From Shewanella glacialipiscicola (GTDB taxonomy: Bacteria; Pseudomonadota; Gammaproteobacteria; Enterobacterales; Shewanellaceae), in the NCBI RefSeq assembly GCF_023283485.1, contig NZ_JAKILU010000014.1, forward strand, positions 1 through 64,000: a stretch of DNA of 64,000 bases, given 5' to 3'. How positions within the stretch are numbered: the first letter of the stretch is position 1; each line of letters starts with the position of its first letter. The notes below the pieces were generated by a model that saw only the letters and a list, made by a program, of their open reading frames with translations, had not been told where the DNA came from and did no database searches. This document shows positions 1-9,033 of this stretch, in pieces. The position numbers and the translations under genes were made by a program.

Positions 1-268
1 GGCTGCCTAGGAGGGTAAGACGTCAATTTGGATCTCATTAGGGCGCAACAGACGCCGGATATATGTCGCAAGACCGCAAACCATTAACGACCGATACCCC
101 GTTGTGAAAGGTGAATTATCGATTAACGTAAATGTAGTTTGAACAAAGTAGGACATTGACCTTGCTAAACCCGAGGTGACCATATATGTCCTAACTCTTT
201 TTGTGCCCCATTTTACGTAACAAAATGTGGCTCAAATTCGACATAAGATAAATAAATTAGGTGGCTAG

Positions 269-2098
269 ATGAGATTGCATGAAATAACGATAGACAATTT
301 TCGTAAACTCAAAGGTTGTACTATTAGCTTTAGGGATTCTACGTTTCTGATTGGTGCAAATAATGCTGGTAAATCAAGCGTTTTCTCGGCAATTCAGCTT
401 TTGCACAGTGCAAAAAATGCGCTGCGAGAAGATTATTCAAAGACTTATAACGAAGAAGATGATCTTTATGAATATTCTGATGAAATAGAAATAGTTGCCA
501 AATATCATAATTTGCCAGATGAAGCTAAGGAGTGGGTAGGCTTTAAAGGTCGAATCATTAAAGTTGAGAACCCTTTACCTGAAGAGACTGAGAACAGTAT
601 TGTTTACAAGAAAGTTTGGTCTATAACTCTGTCAAAGCCAAAAGTTTACATGCTTGAGCACCCTAAAGTACCTAAGGAGCAATTTTTTGCGGCTACTCAA
701 GTTTCAGAGCTAGTCGGTGAAACCTATACAGAAGAGTTTCTTAAAGAGTTCTTCGGTGATGGGAACTTTACTAAAAAACTTACTCTTAAAATAGTTAAAG
801 AAAAGCTCGAAGACTTAACCGAATATTGGGAAGTGCAAGATGATCAAGAACCACAATGGGTAGAGAATCCCGGTGGTATACCCGGTAATGTATTGTCTAA
901 ATTACCTCGTATCGTTGTTGTTCCTGCTGAATCATGTATCTCTGAATTAACCTCAAGTAATGGAGCTTTACATACCCTTTTAGGTGATCTATTTGAACAG
1001 GTTAGAGCTAATTCGGATAACTATGAACAAGCTCAACGTTTTCTAAATGCGCTTGCTTCAGAGTTGAATCCAAGTGATACGGGAACAGACTTTGGTAAGC
1101 TGATCCAAGAGTTAAATGGCATGGTGCATAACTTATTTCCAGACTCTTGTGTTCATGTGTCAGCTGCTTTAGATAAACCAGAAAAAGCTATTGAGCCGCA
1201 ATTTTCTGTTGAGCTGGAAAGTAATGTAAAAGCTGAAGTTTCATACCAAGGGCACGGTATGATACGAGCAACTGCGTTTCAGTTATTACGTTTTGTGCAG
1301 GAATTTGTAAATAAAAATGCAGAAAATCCTAGAAGCACCATTTTCTGCTTCGAAGAGCCAGAAATTTATTTACATCCTGCGGCTGCAAACCAACTTCGTG
1401 ACTCGCTATATGAACTCGCTGGACCAAGCTGTCAAATTGTTGCTACTACGCATTCACCATATATGGTGAACCTTGGTACAGATAAAAGTATTAGTTTAAC
1501 TAAGTTTTCTTTTAGTGAAGATGGTTTTACTGGTACAACATCGTTCAATCTTGAAAGTGCTTTTTCAGATCTGCAACAAGACGAAAAGCAAAACCTCAAG
1601 ATGCTTCTAAAAGTGGACGATTATATTTCTAGAATGTTCTTTACCAATAAATGTATATTTGTTGAAGGGGATACAGAAGAAGTTGTTCTTAGGGAAACAA
1701 TTAAGCGTTTAGCTTCTGATGATAAAGCTCGAGTGATTGGCAACTGTGAATTTTTAAGAGCCCGAGGTAAAGCAGTTTTGATTTCGATAGCAAAATATTT
1801 AAATGCACTCGATATAAATTATATCTTTATGCATGATCGCGATGCTGGTACTCCTAGAGCAGAGGCTATGAATACTCCGATACTCACTCAAGCGGGAGCT
1901 GAACGCAGAATTATGATCGAGGAATGCATTGAAGATCTATTGGGCTACGCTGCACCTTCCCATGAGAAACCATATAAAGCTTATGAACATATTTTAGAAA
2001 ACTGGGGAGACGATTTTAATGATCTACCAGAACGTTGGAAAAGCATATTTTTAGTTCTTTGTTCACCATACTTAGATCACCTAAAACCAGCCCCATAA
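269..2098 (+). CDS. OLD-family ATP-dependent nuclease (GajA-like ATPase plus TOPRIM)
   Basis: A 609-aa protein with an N-terminal ABC/SMC-type ATPase and a C-terminal TOPRIM nuclease, the layout of OLD-family nucleases such as GajA of the Gabija defence system. Visible: Walker A GANNAGKSS near residues 29-37; Walker B region FCFEEPEIYLHP near 358-369; switch histidine in ATTHSP near 394; TOPRIM glutamate motif FVEGDTEE near 463-470; acidic motif HDRDAG near 521. All expected catalytic motifs appear intact, so the enzyme is probably active. The ATG start follows an AT-rich leader with GGTGG just upstream. The stop codon TAA forms the first bases of an integron attC-like site, as in gene cassettes. 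By family, these proteins cut DNA and act in anti-phage defence or recombination; defence is inference here. Confidence 0.85.
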   Translation: MRLHEITIDNFRKLKGCTISFRDSTFLIGANNAGKSSVFSAIQLLHSAKNALREDYSKTYNEEDDLYEYSDEIEIVAKYHNLPDEAKEWVGFKGRIIKVENPLPEETENSIVYKKVWSITLSKPKVYMLEHPKVPKEQFFAATQVSELVGETYTEEFLKEFFGDGNFTKKLTLKIVKEKLEDLTEYWEVQDDQEPQWVENPGGIPGNVLSKLPRIVVVPAESCISELTSSNGALHTLLGDLFEQVRANSDNYEQAQRFLNALASELNPSDTGTDFGKLIQELNGMVHNLFPDSCVHVSAALDKPEKAIEPQFSVELESNVKAEVSYQGHGMIRATAFQLLRFVQEFVNKNAENPRSTIFCFEEPEIYLHPAAANQLRDSLYELAGPSCQIVATTHSPYMVNLGTDKSISLTKFSFSEDGFTGTTSFNLESAFSDLQQDEKQNLKMLLKVDDYISRMFFTNKCIFVEGDTEEVVLRETIKRLASDDKARVIGNCEFLRARGKAVLISIAKYLNALDINYIFMHDRDAGTPRAEAMNTPILTQAGAERRIMIEECIEDLLGYAAPSHEKPYKAYEHILENWGDDFNDLPERWKSIFLVLCSPYLDHLKPAP

Positions 2099-2182
2099 CA
2101 AATTTCTTAAACGGGAAAACAGTTTGCTATCGTTTCGCGATTATAGCGAACCTTTATTTTCCGCTTAGCAAGGCGTTAGTTG
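2093..2182. repeat. Integron attC-like recombination site
   Basis: About 90 bp between the two large accessory genes has the plan of an attC site. The left end TAACAAAT overlaps the upstream stop codon and the right end is GGCGTTAG. Inside, AAACGGGAAAACAG pairs imperfectly with TTTATTTTCCGCTTAG and leaves one unpaired G, like the extrahelical base that guides integron integrases. A central TTTCGC/GCGAA hairpin completes the fold. No integrase gene lies in the window. The call is from structure only. Confidence 0.6.
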
Positions 2183-2244
2183 CAGAGCTAACATTTCGTT
2201 AATAAAATATATATTTAATAAACACGACAGAGCAAGGATGTACA

Positions 2245-3723
2245 GTGAAAAGCATCAACATTATATCTCTTATCCAAGCACACAACGCTTTAACCCAGCC
2301 AGAATACGCAAACTTTATAAAATATTATGGTGTAGATATTAGTGATGATGAAGTCAGTGACTTAACTGTATTGTCCGCTAATATTTATGAGATTATTAAA
2401 TATTCCCAAGTGTTTAATTCTTTTTACATTGGATATAAAATCCAGCACATTAGCAAAGAATTTGATTTGTTGAGGTTTGGTGACAACTACACTGTTAACA
2501 TCGAATTAAAAAAAAGTAGTACAGAAGAAAAAATAAAGAAACAGTTAATTAGAAATAGGTACTATCTCAGCCATATAAATAGGGTGGTACACAACTTAAG
2601 TTTCGTAGTTGAAACTAATACACTTTATAAACTTAATGTGAGAAGTGAACTTGAAACTATAGGTTTTAGTGAGTTAGTTCAATTATTGATTGGCCAACAA
2701 TTGAAAAATATTGACAATCCAGACTTACTTTTTAACCCTTCTGACTATCTTGTTTCACCTTTTAATTCGACAAGTAAATTTCTGAATGAATTATACTTCT
2801 TAACTGGTCAACAAGAAACGATCAAAGGCAGTGTAATTAAAAATATCAATGCAACAACTCAAAGTTTCATGACTATAAATGGGGGACCAGGTACTGGGAA
2901 GACCCTTTTAACGTATGATATTGTCAAAGATTTAAAAGATAGAAAAAATACGTTAATCGTTCACTGTGGTCAGCTAAATAATGGGCATGCTACATTGATA
3001 TCTGAAGGCTGGAATATTATCCCGATAAAATACTTGACGCAACAAGATGTATCAAGTTTTGATATTGTTGTAGTCGATGAAACGCAAAGGATTTATGCTA
3101 ATCAACTAGATAAATTAATCTTAGACGCTCAAAACGGCAATATTGATTGTATTTTTTCCTATGATGTACAGCAGACTTTATCTAGAACAGAAAACTCCGA
3201 TGATATAGACCAAAAAATTAGTGCTCTACCCAATATTCAAAAATATCAATTGTCAGACAAAATAAGAACTAACAAAGAGATAGCAAGCTTTATTAAGTTA
3301 CTATTCAATAATCGAAGGAGTGATATAAATTTCACAGATCGTGGTAACGTTGACTTTGACTATTTTTCAAATGTTGAAGATGTAAGAAACTATCTTAGCC
3401 TCATTAGTGATAATGGTTGGGAAGTACTAAAGTGGACACCGTCTCAATATAACACTGAACACCATGAGTCTTATTCAGATGCCCAGAGTAAAACTGCTCA
3501 CACAGTTATTGGTCAGGAGTTTGATAATGTAGCTGTAGTTATTGATCGGTTTTTTTCGTACGATGATTCTGGAAAGTTAACTTACAATGCACGTACATAT
3601 TATGATTCAGTGAAAATGTTGTTTCAAAACATCACTCGTACGAGAAAGAAACTGAAATTAATTATAGTTTCAAATAATCAAGTTTTAGAACGGTGTTTGT
3701 CTATAATGGGACATCCTGAATAA
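2245..3723 (+). CDS. DUF2075-type superfamily 1 helicase/ATPase
   Basis: A 492-aa protein with a helicase core in its C-terminal two thirds. Walker A NGGPGTGKTLL lies near residue 211, Walker B VVVDETQRIY near 274, an arginine-containing stretch SDKIRTNKE near 338, a UvrD-C-like motif GQEFDNVAVVID near 423 and a motif-VI-like segment NITRTRKK near 467. The pattern matches the DUF2075 (Schlafen group 3-like) helicase family. The first ~170 residues are lysine-rich and unrecognised. The GTG start is chosen because AAGGA lies six bases upstream; an ATG seven bases earlier is out of frame. Following an OLD nuclease, it resembles GajB in length and position (known GajB is about 494 aa) but is of a different helicase subgroup. 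Cooperation between the two is inference, and the attC-like site between them argues they may be separate cassettes. Confidence 0.75.
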   Translation: MKSINIISLIQAHNALTQPEYANFIKYYGVDISDDEVSDLTVLSANIYEIIKYSQVFNSFYIGYKIQHISKEFDLLRFGDNYTVNIELKKSSTEEKIKKQLIRNRYYLSHINRVVHNLSFVVETNTLYKLNVRSELETIGFSELVQLLIGQQLKNIDNPDLLFNPSDYLVSPFNSTSKFLNELYFLTGQQETIKGSVIKNINATTQSFMTINGGPGTGKTLLTYDIVKDLKDRKNTLIVHCGQLNNGHATLISEGWNIIPIKYLTQQDVSSFDIVVVDETQRIYANQLDKLILDAQNGNIDCIFSYDVQQTLSRTENSDDIDQKISALPNIQKYQLSDKIRTNKEIASFIKLLFNNRRSDINFTDRGNVDFDYFSNVEDVRNYLSLISDNGWEVLKWTPSQYNTEHHESYSDAQSKTAHTVIGQEFDNVAVVIDRFFSYDDSGKLTYNARTYYDSVKMLFQNITRTRKKLKLIIVSNNQVLERCLSIMGHPE

Positions 3724-3727
3724 AAGC

Positions 3728-3803
3728 AACTAACAAATTAATCAATTTTGCGCCTTCGGCGCCGGACGCTGCATAGCTGCGCCGGTTATTGAAGCGATAC
3801 TAA
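3728..3803. repeat. Weaker attC-like / inverted-repeat site
   Basis: Just after the helicase stop codon, ACTAACAAATTAATCAA is followed by the perfect hairpin GCGCC-TTC-GGCGC, a further CCGGACGC...GCGCCGG inverted repeat, and the tail TTATTGAAGCGATAC. The left end shares TAACAAATT with the site at 2096, and the tail resembles CTTAGCAAGGCGTTAG with a mutated core. It is read as a degenerate attC; a strong hairpin of another kind remains possible. Confidence 0.4.
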
Positions 3804-3821
3804 ATATATAAAGGAATATCC

Positions 3822-4319
3822 ATGAAAATTAGGTTAGAACATCAAAATATCGGTGCTGCAGTCATGCAGATTGCTGAGCATGAACAGTTTACAGCCATTA
3901 ATGCATTAAAATTAAATGGTAAACCGATTAGTAACGCTTTCCTTATCAATAGCCATGTTGCTATTTTATGTAAATATGCATCGGAGCCAAATGGAAATGA
4001 CGAATATGTTTTTACATTTAGCGAAGACCAAATGAAAACTCTTGCTTCCTTACTTCCAAAGCATGATAGCTTATTCTTTGGGTTGGTTTGTGTTGAAGGT
4101 GGTGAAATTTGCTGCTTAACAAAAGCTGAGTTTGAGGAGTTGCTTGGTTACCGAAGGGCGTCAGCCGATAAACTTGAATCGCAGTACGCGATATTAGTCA
4201 CGATTAAAGCTAAATCAAGTTTTCGTGTTTATGTAAACGCGGCAGGGAAAAAAGGGAAGTATGCCGGTAAACAGCTAACCGTTGCCCGTAAAGCTTTCCC
4301 TGATGTAATGTTCGGCTAA
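3822..4319 (+). CDS. Uncharacterised 165-aa protein
   Basis: A 165-aa soluble protein with no family I recognise. AAAGGAATATCC precedes the ATG, a good ribosome-binding site, and the reading frame is AT-rich like the two genes before it. There is no signal peptide or membrane segment. The C-terminal third is basic (KKGKYAGKQLTVARK) and could contact nucleic acid. It follows the weaker attC-like site, so it may be a third cassette gene. No recombination site is apparent after its stop codon. Function unknown. Confidence 0.65.
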   Translation: MKIRLEHQNIGAAVMQIAEHEQFTAINALKLNGKPISNAFLINSHVAILCKYASEPNGNDEYVFTFSEDQMKTLASLLPKHDSLFFGLVCVEGGEICCLTKAEFEELLGYRRASADKLESQYAILVTIKAKSSFRVYVNAAGKKGKYAGKQLTVARKAFPDVMFG

Positions 4320-4772
4320 AAAGGACTGTTACTAATGTCGATTTAGTTGGCAGGATTTAAGACCCGTTACGTGGTTTTGAGGTAGATTTTGTCTGTGTTA
4401 TGCGTTACTGATGTTATCTAAATAATAGATATGGCTAGAGATGGAACATGCAAAATTCTTTCAATGCGAAAAGTTAACTCTAATCTCACAGAAGTTCACC
4501 TATCCCCTGCGAAGTTGCTGCGGGGCGTTGGAATAAATTGCGTGAGTCTCGGCATGGATGCCGAGCTAGCTTTCGGGGTACAGGATGTGCCATCGGAAGC
4601 GATAGCAATTTATCCATAAGACCAAGGCTAGTTTCTAATGCATGTAACTTCGCTAGGGGCGGCAAGGGGAGATGCAAGAGGGGGATTGCTGTTGATCCCC
4701 TTCTTGCCCTGGTGTGGAATGGAATTCCACGACTTTGATTTTTTATTTTGATTTTAAAGTTAGACATTAAAA
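4320..4772. other. Hairpin-rich noncoding stretch
   Basis: About 450 bp with no credible gene; short open frames here lack ribosome-binding sites. From about 4500 it contains stacked inverted repeats: CCCCTGC...GCGGGG at 4504-4526, CTCGGCAT-GG-ATGCCGAG at 4548-4565 and GGGGAT...ATCCCC at 4681-4700. The G+C content rises compared with the flanking accessory genes. It could be an intergenic repeat element or a structured RNA; neither can be proven from one copy. Confidence 0.35.
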
Positions 4773-4805
4773 CCAAAAATAAGGGGCTTCGACTTAGCTC
4801 CTTAA
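4773..4805 (-). terminator. Probable metH terminator
   Basis: On the minus strand, AAGGAGC pairs imperfectly with GCCCCTT and is followed by ATTTTTGG. It lies about 75 bp past the metH stop codon. Confidence 0.45.
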
Positions 4806-4878
4806 TTCCAAATTTTGCCTAATTCCCCAAGTGAAGCTCGGGCATTAACGAGTACCAATGACTACTCTGGATCACTCC

Positions 4879-7800
4879 CTATTCAGGATCATAGTCCAAC
4901 ACTGGCGACAGCCACTTCTCCGTCTCAGCTACAGTCATCCCTTTACGCTTGGCATAATCTTCCACTTGATCACGGCCGATGTTACTCACGCCAAAGTAAC
5001 GTGATTTCGGGTGGGCAAAATACCAACCCGATACGGCGGCGGTCGGGAACATGGCGTAGCTTTCGGTGATGTTCAAATTAATCGTTTCATCGGGTTTGAG
5101 TAAATCCCACAGCAAGCCTTTTTCGGTGTGATCAGGGCAGGCGGGATAACCCGGTGCTGGGCGTATGCCTTTGTACTTTTCACGAATTAACGCATCGTTA
5201 CTGAGCTGCTCGTCGGCTGCATATCCCCAAAACTCCTTACGTACTCGCTCGTGCATCCGCTCGGCAAAGGCTTCGGCTAAACGGTCGGCTAAACATTTAA
5301 GCAAGATTGCGTTGTAGTCGTCGTGATTGGCTTCAAAACGCGCCACATGTTCGTCAATGCCGTGGCCTGTGGTGACCGCAAAGCCGCCCATGTAATCGGC
5401 GACGCCTGAGTCTTTGGGGGCAACAAAATCGGCTAAACAGAAGTTGTCGTTACCGACTCGTTCTAACTGCATCCGTAGGTGATGAGTGGTCATTTCTAAA
5501 GTGGTGCGCGACTCATCGGTATACAGCTCGATATCATCATGATTCACGGTGTTGGCGGGGAATAAACCGATAACCGCTTTCGCCGTGAGCCATTTTTCGT
5601 CGATGATTTGTTTGAGCATCGCTTGGCCATCGGCGAACAGCTTTTGCGCTTCGACGCCGACCACTTTATCTGTGAGGATTTCAGGATAATGTCCGTGTAA
5701 TTCCCACGAGCGGAAAAACGGGGTCCAGTCGATGCGCTCGACTAAATCTTCTAACGGATAATCGTCAAACACTTGGCGACCAAGTACATGGGGCGTAAAG
5801 GGTGTGTAGTTTTCCCAATCGTGTTGGCAGCGGTTTTCACGCGCGGCCTCAATGGTGGTAATTTGTTTGAGTTTGGTTTGCGACAAACGCTTAATACGCA
5901 TTTCGTCATATTCCACATAGGCGGCGTCTATGGTGGCTTGGCGAGTTTCGTTATTAATCAGCTTGCTGACCATAGGTACAGCCCGTGATGCATCGGCGAT
6001 GTAAATAGCACCGTGGGGATAATGGGGCGCAATTTTTACCGCAGTATGGATTTTAGAGCAGGTAGCGCCGCCGATAATGGTTGGAATGGTCAAGCCTTCG
6101 CGCTGGAAGGTTTTCACGTTATGCACCATTTCATCAAGGCTTGGGGTGATTAACCCAGACATGCCAATAATATCAATATTGTGTTCTTTAACCGCGGCGA
6201 GAATACGTTCAACCGACACCATTACGCCTAAATCAAATACTTCAAAACCGTTACAGGCTAGCACTACGCCAACGATATTTTTACCGATATCGTGCACGTC
6301 ACCTTTTACCGTCACCATTAATATTTTGCCGTTAGATTGGCCAGCAACCTTTTCAAGCTCAATATACGGATTCAAATAAGCGACGGCTTTTTTCATCACT
6401 CGCGCCGATTTAACCACCTGCGGCAGGAACATTTTACCTGCACCAAATAGATCGCCGACCACGTTCATGCCGTCCATCAAGGCACCTTCAATCACATCTA
6501 ACGGACGTTTCGCTTCTTGGCGCGCCGCTTCTGTGTCCTCATCAATAAATTCGGTAATGCCTTTCACTAACGCGTGGGCCAAACGTTGGCTCACTGGCCA
6601 GCTGCGCCATTCTAAATCTTCTTTTTTACCGACCTGTGCGTTATCGCCACGGTATTTTTCAGCAATTTCAAGTAACTGCTCTGTGTTGCTCGAATCGGCA
6701 ATGGGGCAAGGTAGGTTAAGCACCACGTTTTCGACTAACACTTTAAGCGCAGGATCAATATCGTCATAAATGGCTAACTGACCAGCGTTAACAATGCCCA
6801 TATCCATGCCTGCTTGAATGGCATGGTATAAAAACACCGCATGAATCGCCTCGCGGACTGGGTTGTTACCGCGAAACGAAAACGACACGTTCGATACGCC
6901 GCCCGAGATCATCGCGTGTGGCAAGGTGGCTTTAATTTCTTTAATGGCTTCAATAAAGTCGACGGCATAGTTGTCGTGCTCATCAATACCGGTGGCAATG
7001 GCAAAAATATTCGGGTCGAAGATAATATCTTCTGGCGGAAAGCCGACTTTATCGACCAATACCCGATAGGCGCGGGTACAGATTTCAATTTTACGCGCTT
7101 TAGTATCAGCCTGACCTTGCTCGTCAAACGCCATGATAATGGCCGCTGCGCCGTAGCGTTTAACTAAGGTGGCTTGTTCAATAAACTTGGCTTCGCCTTC
7201 TTTCAACGAAATCGAGTTAACTATGCCTTTGCCTTGAATGCATTTGAGGCCAGCTTCAATTACTTCCCATTTAGAGGAGTCGATCATAATCGGCACGCGA
7301 CTGATATCGGGCTCTGAGGCGATTAAGTTTAAAAACTTATGCATAAACTCAGCACCATCGATCATGCCTTCGTCCATGTTGATATCGATGATTTGTGCGC
7401 CGTTGATAACTTGCTCGCGGGCAACATCTAACGCTTGCTCAAATTTGCCTTCTTTAATTAGCTTTAAGAACTTGGCTGAACCTGTGACGTTAGTACGCTC
7501 GCCCACGTTAACAAACAAAGACTGCGCGTCGATAGTCAGTGGTTCCAAACCCGCTAAACGGCAGGCTACTGGAATGTTAGGTAACGCGCGTGGGTTGTGT
7601 TTATCAACGGCTTCACGAATAACGCGAATATGTTCTGGCGTGCTACCACAACAACCACCAATAATATTGAGCATGCCTTCACGCGCCCAATCTTCGATAA
7701 CGCTCGCCATATCCTCAGGGGTTTCATCGTAACCACCAAACTCATTCGGTAGACCCGCGTTAGGGTGCGCCGACACATAACATTCACTAATGCGCGATAA

Positions 7801-8613
7801 TTCTTCGACATAGGGGCGCAGTTCTTTTGGTCCCAAAGCGCAGTTAAGACCGATAGATAATGGCTTGATATGGCGCAGGGAATTATAAAAAGCTTCGGTT
7901 GTTTGGCCAGTCAGTGTGCGACCCGATGCATCGGTAATCGTGCCCGAAATCATGATGGGTAATCTGTTTTCAGAATGCTGACCAAATAAGTCGTCAAATA
8001 CCGATTCGATAGCAAACAGTGCGGCCTTGGCGTTTAGGGTATCGAATATGGTCTCGACCATAATGATATCTGCGCCGCCTTCAATCAGTGCCTTAGTGGA
8101 TTCTCGGTAAGCACTTACTAACTCGTCGAAGCTTACATTACGATAGCCTGGGTCGTTTACATCTGGGCTAATCGAGCAGGTACGGTTAGTGGGGCCTAAT
8201 ACGCCTGCAACGTAGCGCGGGATACCTGTGGCTGCGGCTACTTCATCACAGGCTTCGCGGGCGAGGCGGGCGCCTGCAAAGTTAATTTCGGCAGACAGCG
8301 ACTGCATGTCGTAGTCGGCCATAGCGATAGGGGTGGCGTTAAAGGTGTTGGTTTCAATAATATCGGCACCGGCGTTTAAATAGTCGGTGTGAATTTGTTT
8401 GATGATGTGTGGCTGCGACAAGACTAATAAGTCGTTGTTACCTTTAACATCCGTGTGCCAATCTTTAAAGCGTTCGCCGCGATAGTCCTCTTCTTCGAGC
8501 TTGTGGCCTTGGATCATTGTGCCCATAGCACCGTCTAAGATCAAAATGCGCTCTGCAAGCTGTTTGCGAATGTCTGCCAAAATCTGACTGGCTTTTGTAG
8601 AGGGTATCGTCAT
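4879..8613 (-). CDS. metH: Cobalamin-dependent methionine synthase
   Basis: A 1244-aa enzyme that transfers a methyl group from 5-methyltetrahydrofolate through cobalamin to homocysteine, the last step of methionine synthesis. Four modules are visible in order: homocysteine-binding domain with the zinc cysteines in GLNCALGP and [10 protein letters not shown]; pterin-binding domain ([11 protein letters not shown] near residue 370); B12-binding domain with the base-off histidine in DVHDIGKN; and C-terminal reactivation domain with [12 protein letters not shown]. Length is close to E. coli MetH (1227). It neighbours the B12 salvage cluster, which provides its cofactor. Three MetJ-type boxes upstream suggest methionine repression. 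Confidence 0.98.
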   Translation of the reverse strand: MTIPSTKASQILADIRKQLAERILILDGAMGTMIQGHKLEEEDYRGERFKDWHTDVKGNNDLLVLSQPHIIKQIHTDYLNAGADIIETNTFNATPIAMADYDMQSLSAEINFAGARLAREACDEVAAATGIPRYVAGVLGPTNRTCSISPDVNDPGYRNVSFDELVSAYRESTKALIEGGADIIMVETIFDTLNAKAALFAIESVFDDLFGQHSENRLPIMISGTITDASGRTLTGQTTEAFYNSLRHIKPLSIGLNCALGPKELRPYVEELSRISECYVSAHPNAGLPNEFGGYDETPEDMASVIEDWAREGMLNIIGGCCGSTPEHIRVIREAVDKHNPRALPNIPVACRLAGLEPLTIDAQSLFVNVGERTNVTGSAKFLKLIKEGKFEQALDVAREQVINGAQIIDINMDEGMIDGAEFMHKFLNLIASEPDISRVPIMIDSSKWEVIEAGLKCIQGKGIVNSISLKEGEAKFIEQATLVKRYGAAAIIMAFDEQGQADTKARKIEICTRAYRVLVDKVGFPPEDIIFDPNIFAIATGIDEHDNYAVDFIEAIKEIKATLPHAMISGGVSNVSFSFRGNNPVREAIHAVFLYHAIQAGMDMGIVNAGQLAIYDDIDPALKVLVENVVLNLPCPIADSSNTEQLLEIAEKYRGDNAQVGKKEDLEWRSWPVSQRLAHALVKGITEFIDEDTEAARQEAKRPLDVIEGALMDGMNVVGDLFGAGKMFLPQVVKSARVMKKAVAYLNPYIELEKVAGQSNGKILMVTVKGDVHDIGKNIVGVVLACNGFEVFDLGVMVSVERILAAVKEHNIDIIGMSGLITPSLDEMVHNVKTFQREGLTIPTIIGGATCSKIHTAVKIAPHYPHGAIYIADASRAVPMVSKLINNETRQATIDAAYVEYDEMRIKRLSQTKLKQITTIEAARENRCQHDWENYTPFTPHVLGRQVFDDYPLEDLVERIDWTPFFRSWELHGHYPEILTDKVVGVEAQKLFADGQAMLKQIIDEKWLTAKAVIGLFPANTVNHDDIELYTDESRTTLEMTTHHLRMQLERVGNDNFCLADFVAPKDSGVADYMGGFAVTTGHGIDEHVARFEANHDDYNAILLKCLADRLAEAFAERMHERVRKEFWGYAADEQLSNDALIREKYKGIRPAPGYPACPDHTEKGLLWDLLKPDETINLNITESYAMFPTAAVSGWYFAHPKSRYFGVSNIGRDQVEDYAKRKGMTVAETEKWLSPVLDYDPE

Positions 8614-9033
8614 AAATAGCTACCTTAAATACAGCTAAGCTAAGCCCATGATTAAGCCTAGGATTAAATACAGGATTCGGTTCACAGCACTGCCTAACTA
8701 TCGACCTTTATTATGCTCAGTGCATTTTATTCTGCTCAGTCGATATTATTAGATATTCACCGCGGACGTTTAAACGTATGGACGTCCATAGTACGCGACT
8801 TGTGATCGTCAGTGCAAGGCCAAAATCACCTGACGATTTACCCTGCTCATCGGAGGTTTTTGAGCACTTTTAGCGGTGATTTATTGAGTGAATGTTTTAA
8901 TGGCAAAGTAACAGGGCTGTTTTCATTGGTATTAAGCCATTTTTTAACAACATAATGGCCATAAAATTAAGTATCACCGCCTGAATGATGTGTTTTTTGA
9001 ACATTCGCTCTTGAATATTAGCCAAGGAATACG
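8614..9033. promoter_or_regulatory. Divergent metH/cobC intergenic region
   Basis: The 420 bp hold the promoters for metH (leftward) and the phosphatase gene (rightward). Besides the met boxes there is an 8-bp-stem hairpin, ATCGTCAG/CTGACGAT, at 8805-8837. No B12-box was found on either strand here. Confidence 0.5.
8764..8787 (-). promoter_or_regulatory. MetJ operator: three tandem 8-bp met boxes
   Basis: Three contiguous octamers, GGACGTTT, AAACGTAT and GGACGTCC, match the MetJ box AGACGTCT at 6, 5 and 6 of 8 positions and follow each other without gaps. They lie about 150 bp before metH. MetJ with S-adenosylmethionine binds such tandem arrays. Confidence 0.65.

Noticed and set aside
1-268. 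Another attC or an integrase end at the left edge
   Set aside because: A short CCCCATTTT/AAAATGTGG hairpin is visible at 211-236, but no attC end motifs and no coding sequence are seen.
269-3723. Calling the two genes gajA and gajB outright
   Set aside because: The helicase motifs fit DUF2075 better than UvrD, and an attC-like site separates the genes, so only a Gabija-like description is justified.
4431-4776. Short open frames on both strands (62, 96 and 66 aa)
   Set aside because: No ribosome-binding sites, overlapping one another on opposite strands in a hairpin-rich sequence, and no family resemblance.
6841-7732. Several 70-160 aa frames opposite metH
   Set aside because: They lie wholly inside a well-supported gene on the other strand and show low-complexity, shadow-type translation.
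8614-9033. A cobalamin or SAM riboswitch before metH
   Set aside because: No B12 box and no SAM-I core pattern on the minus strand; the met boxes explain control better.
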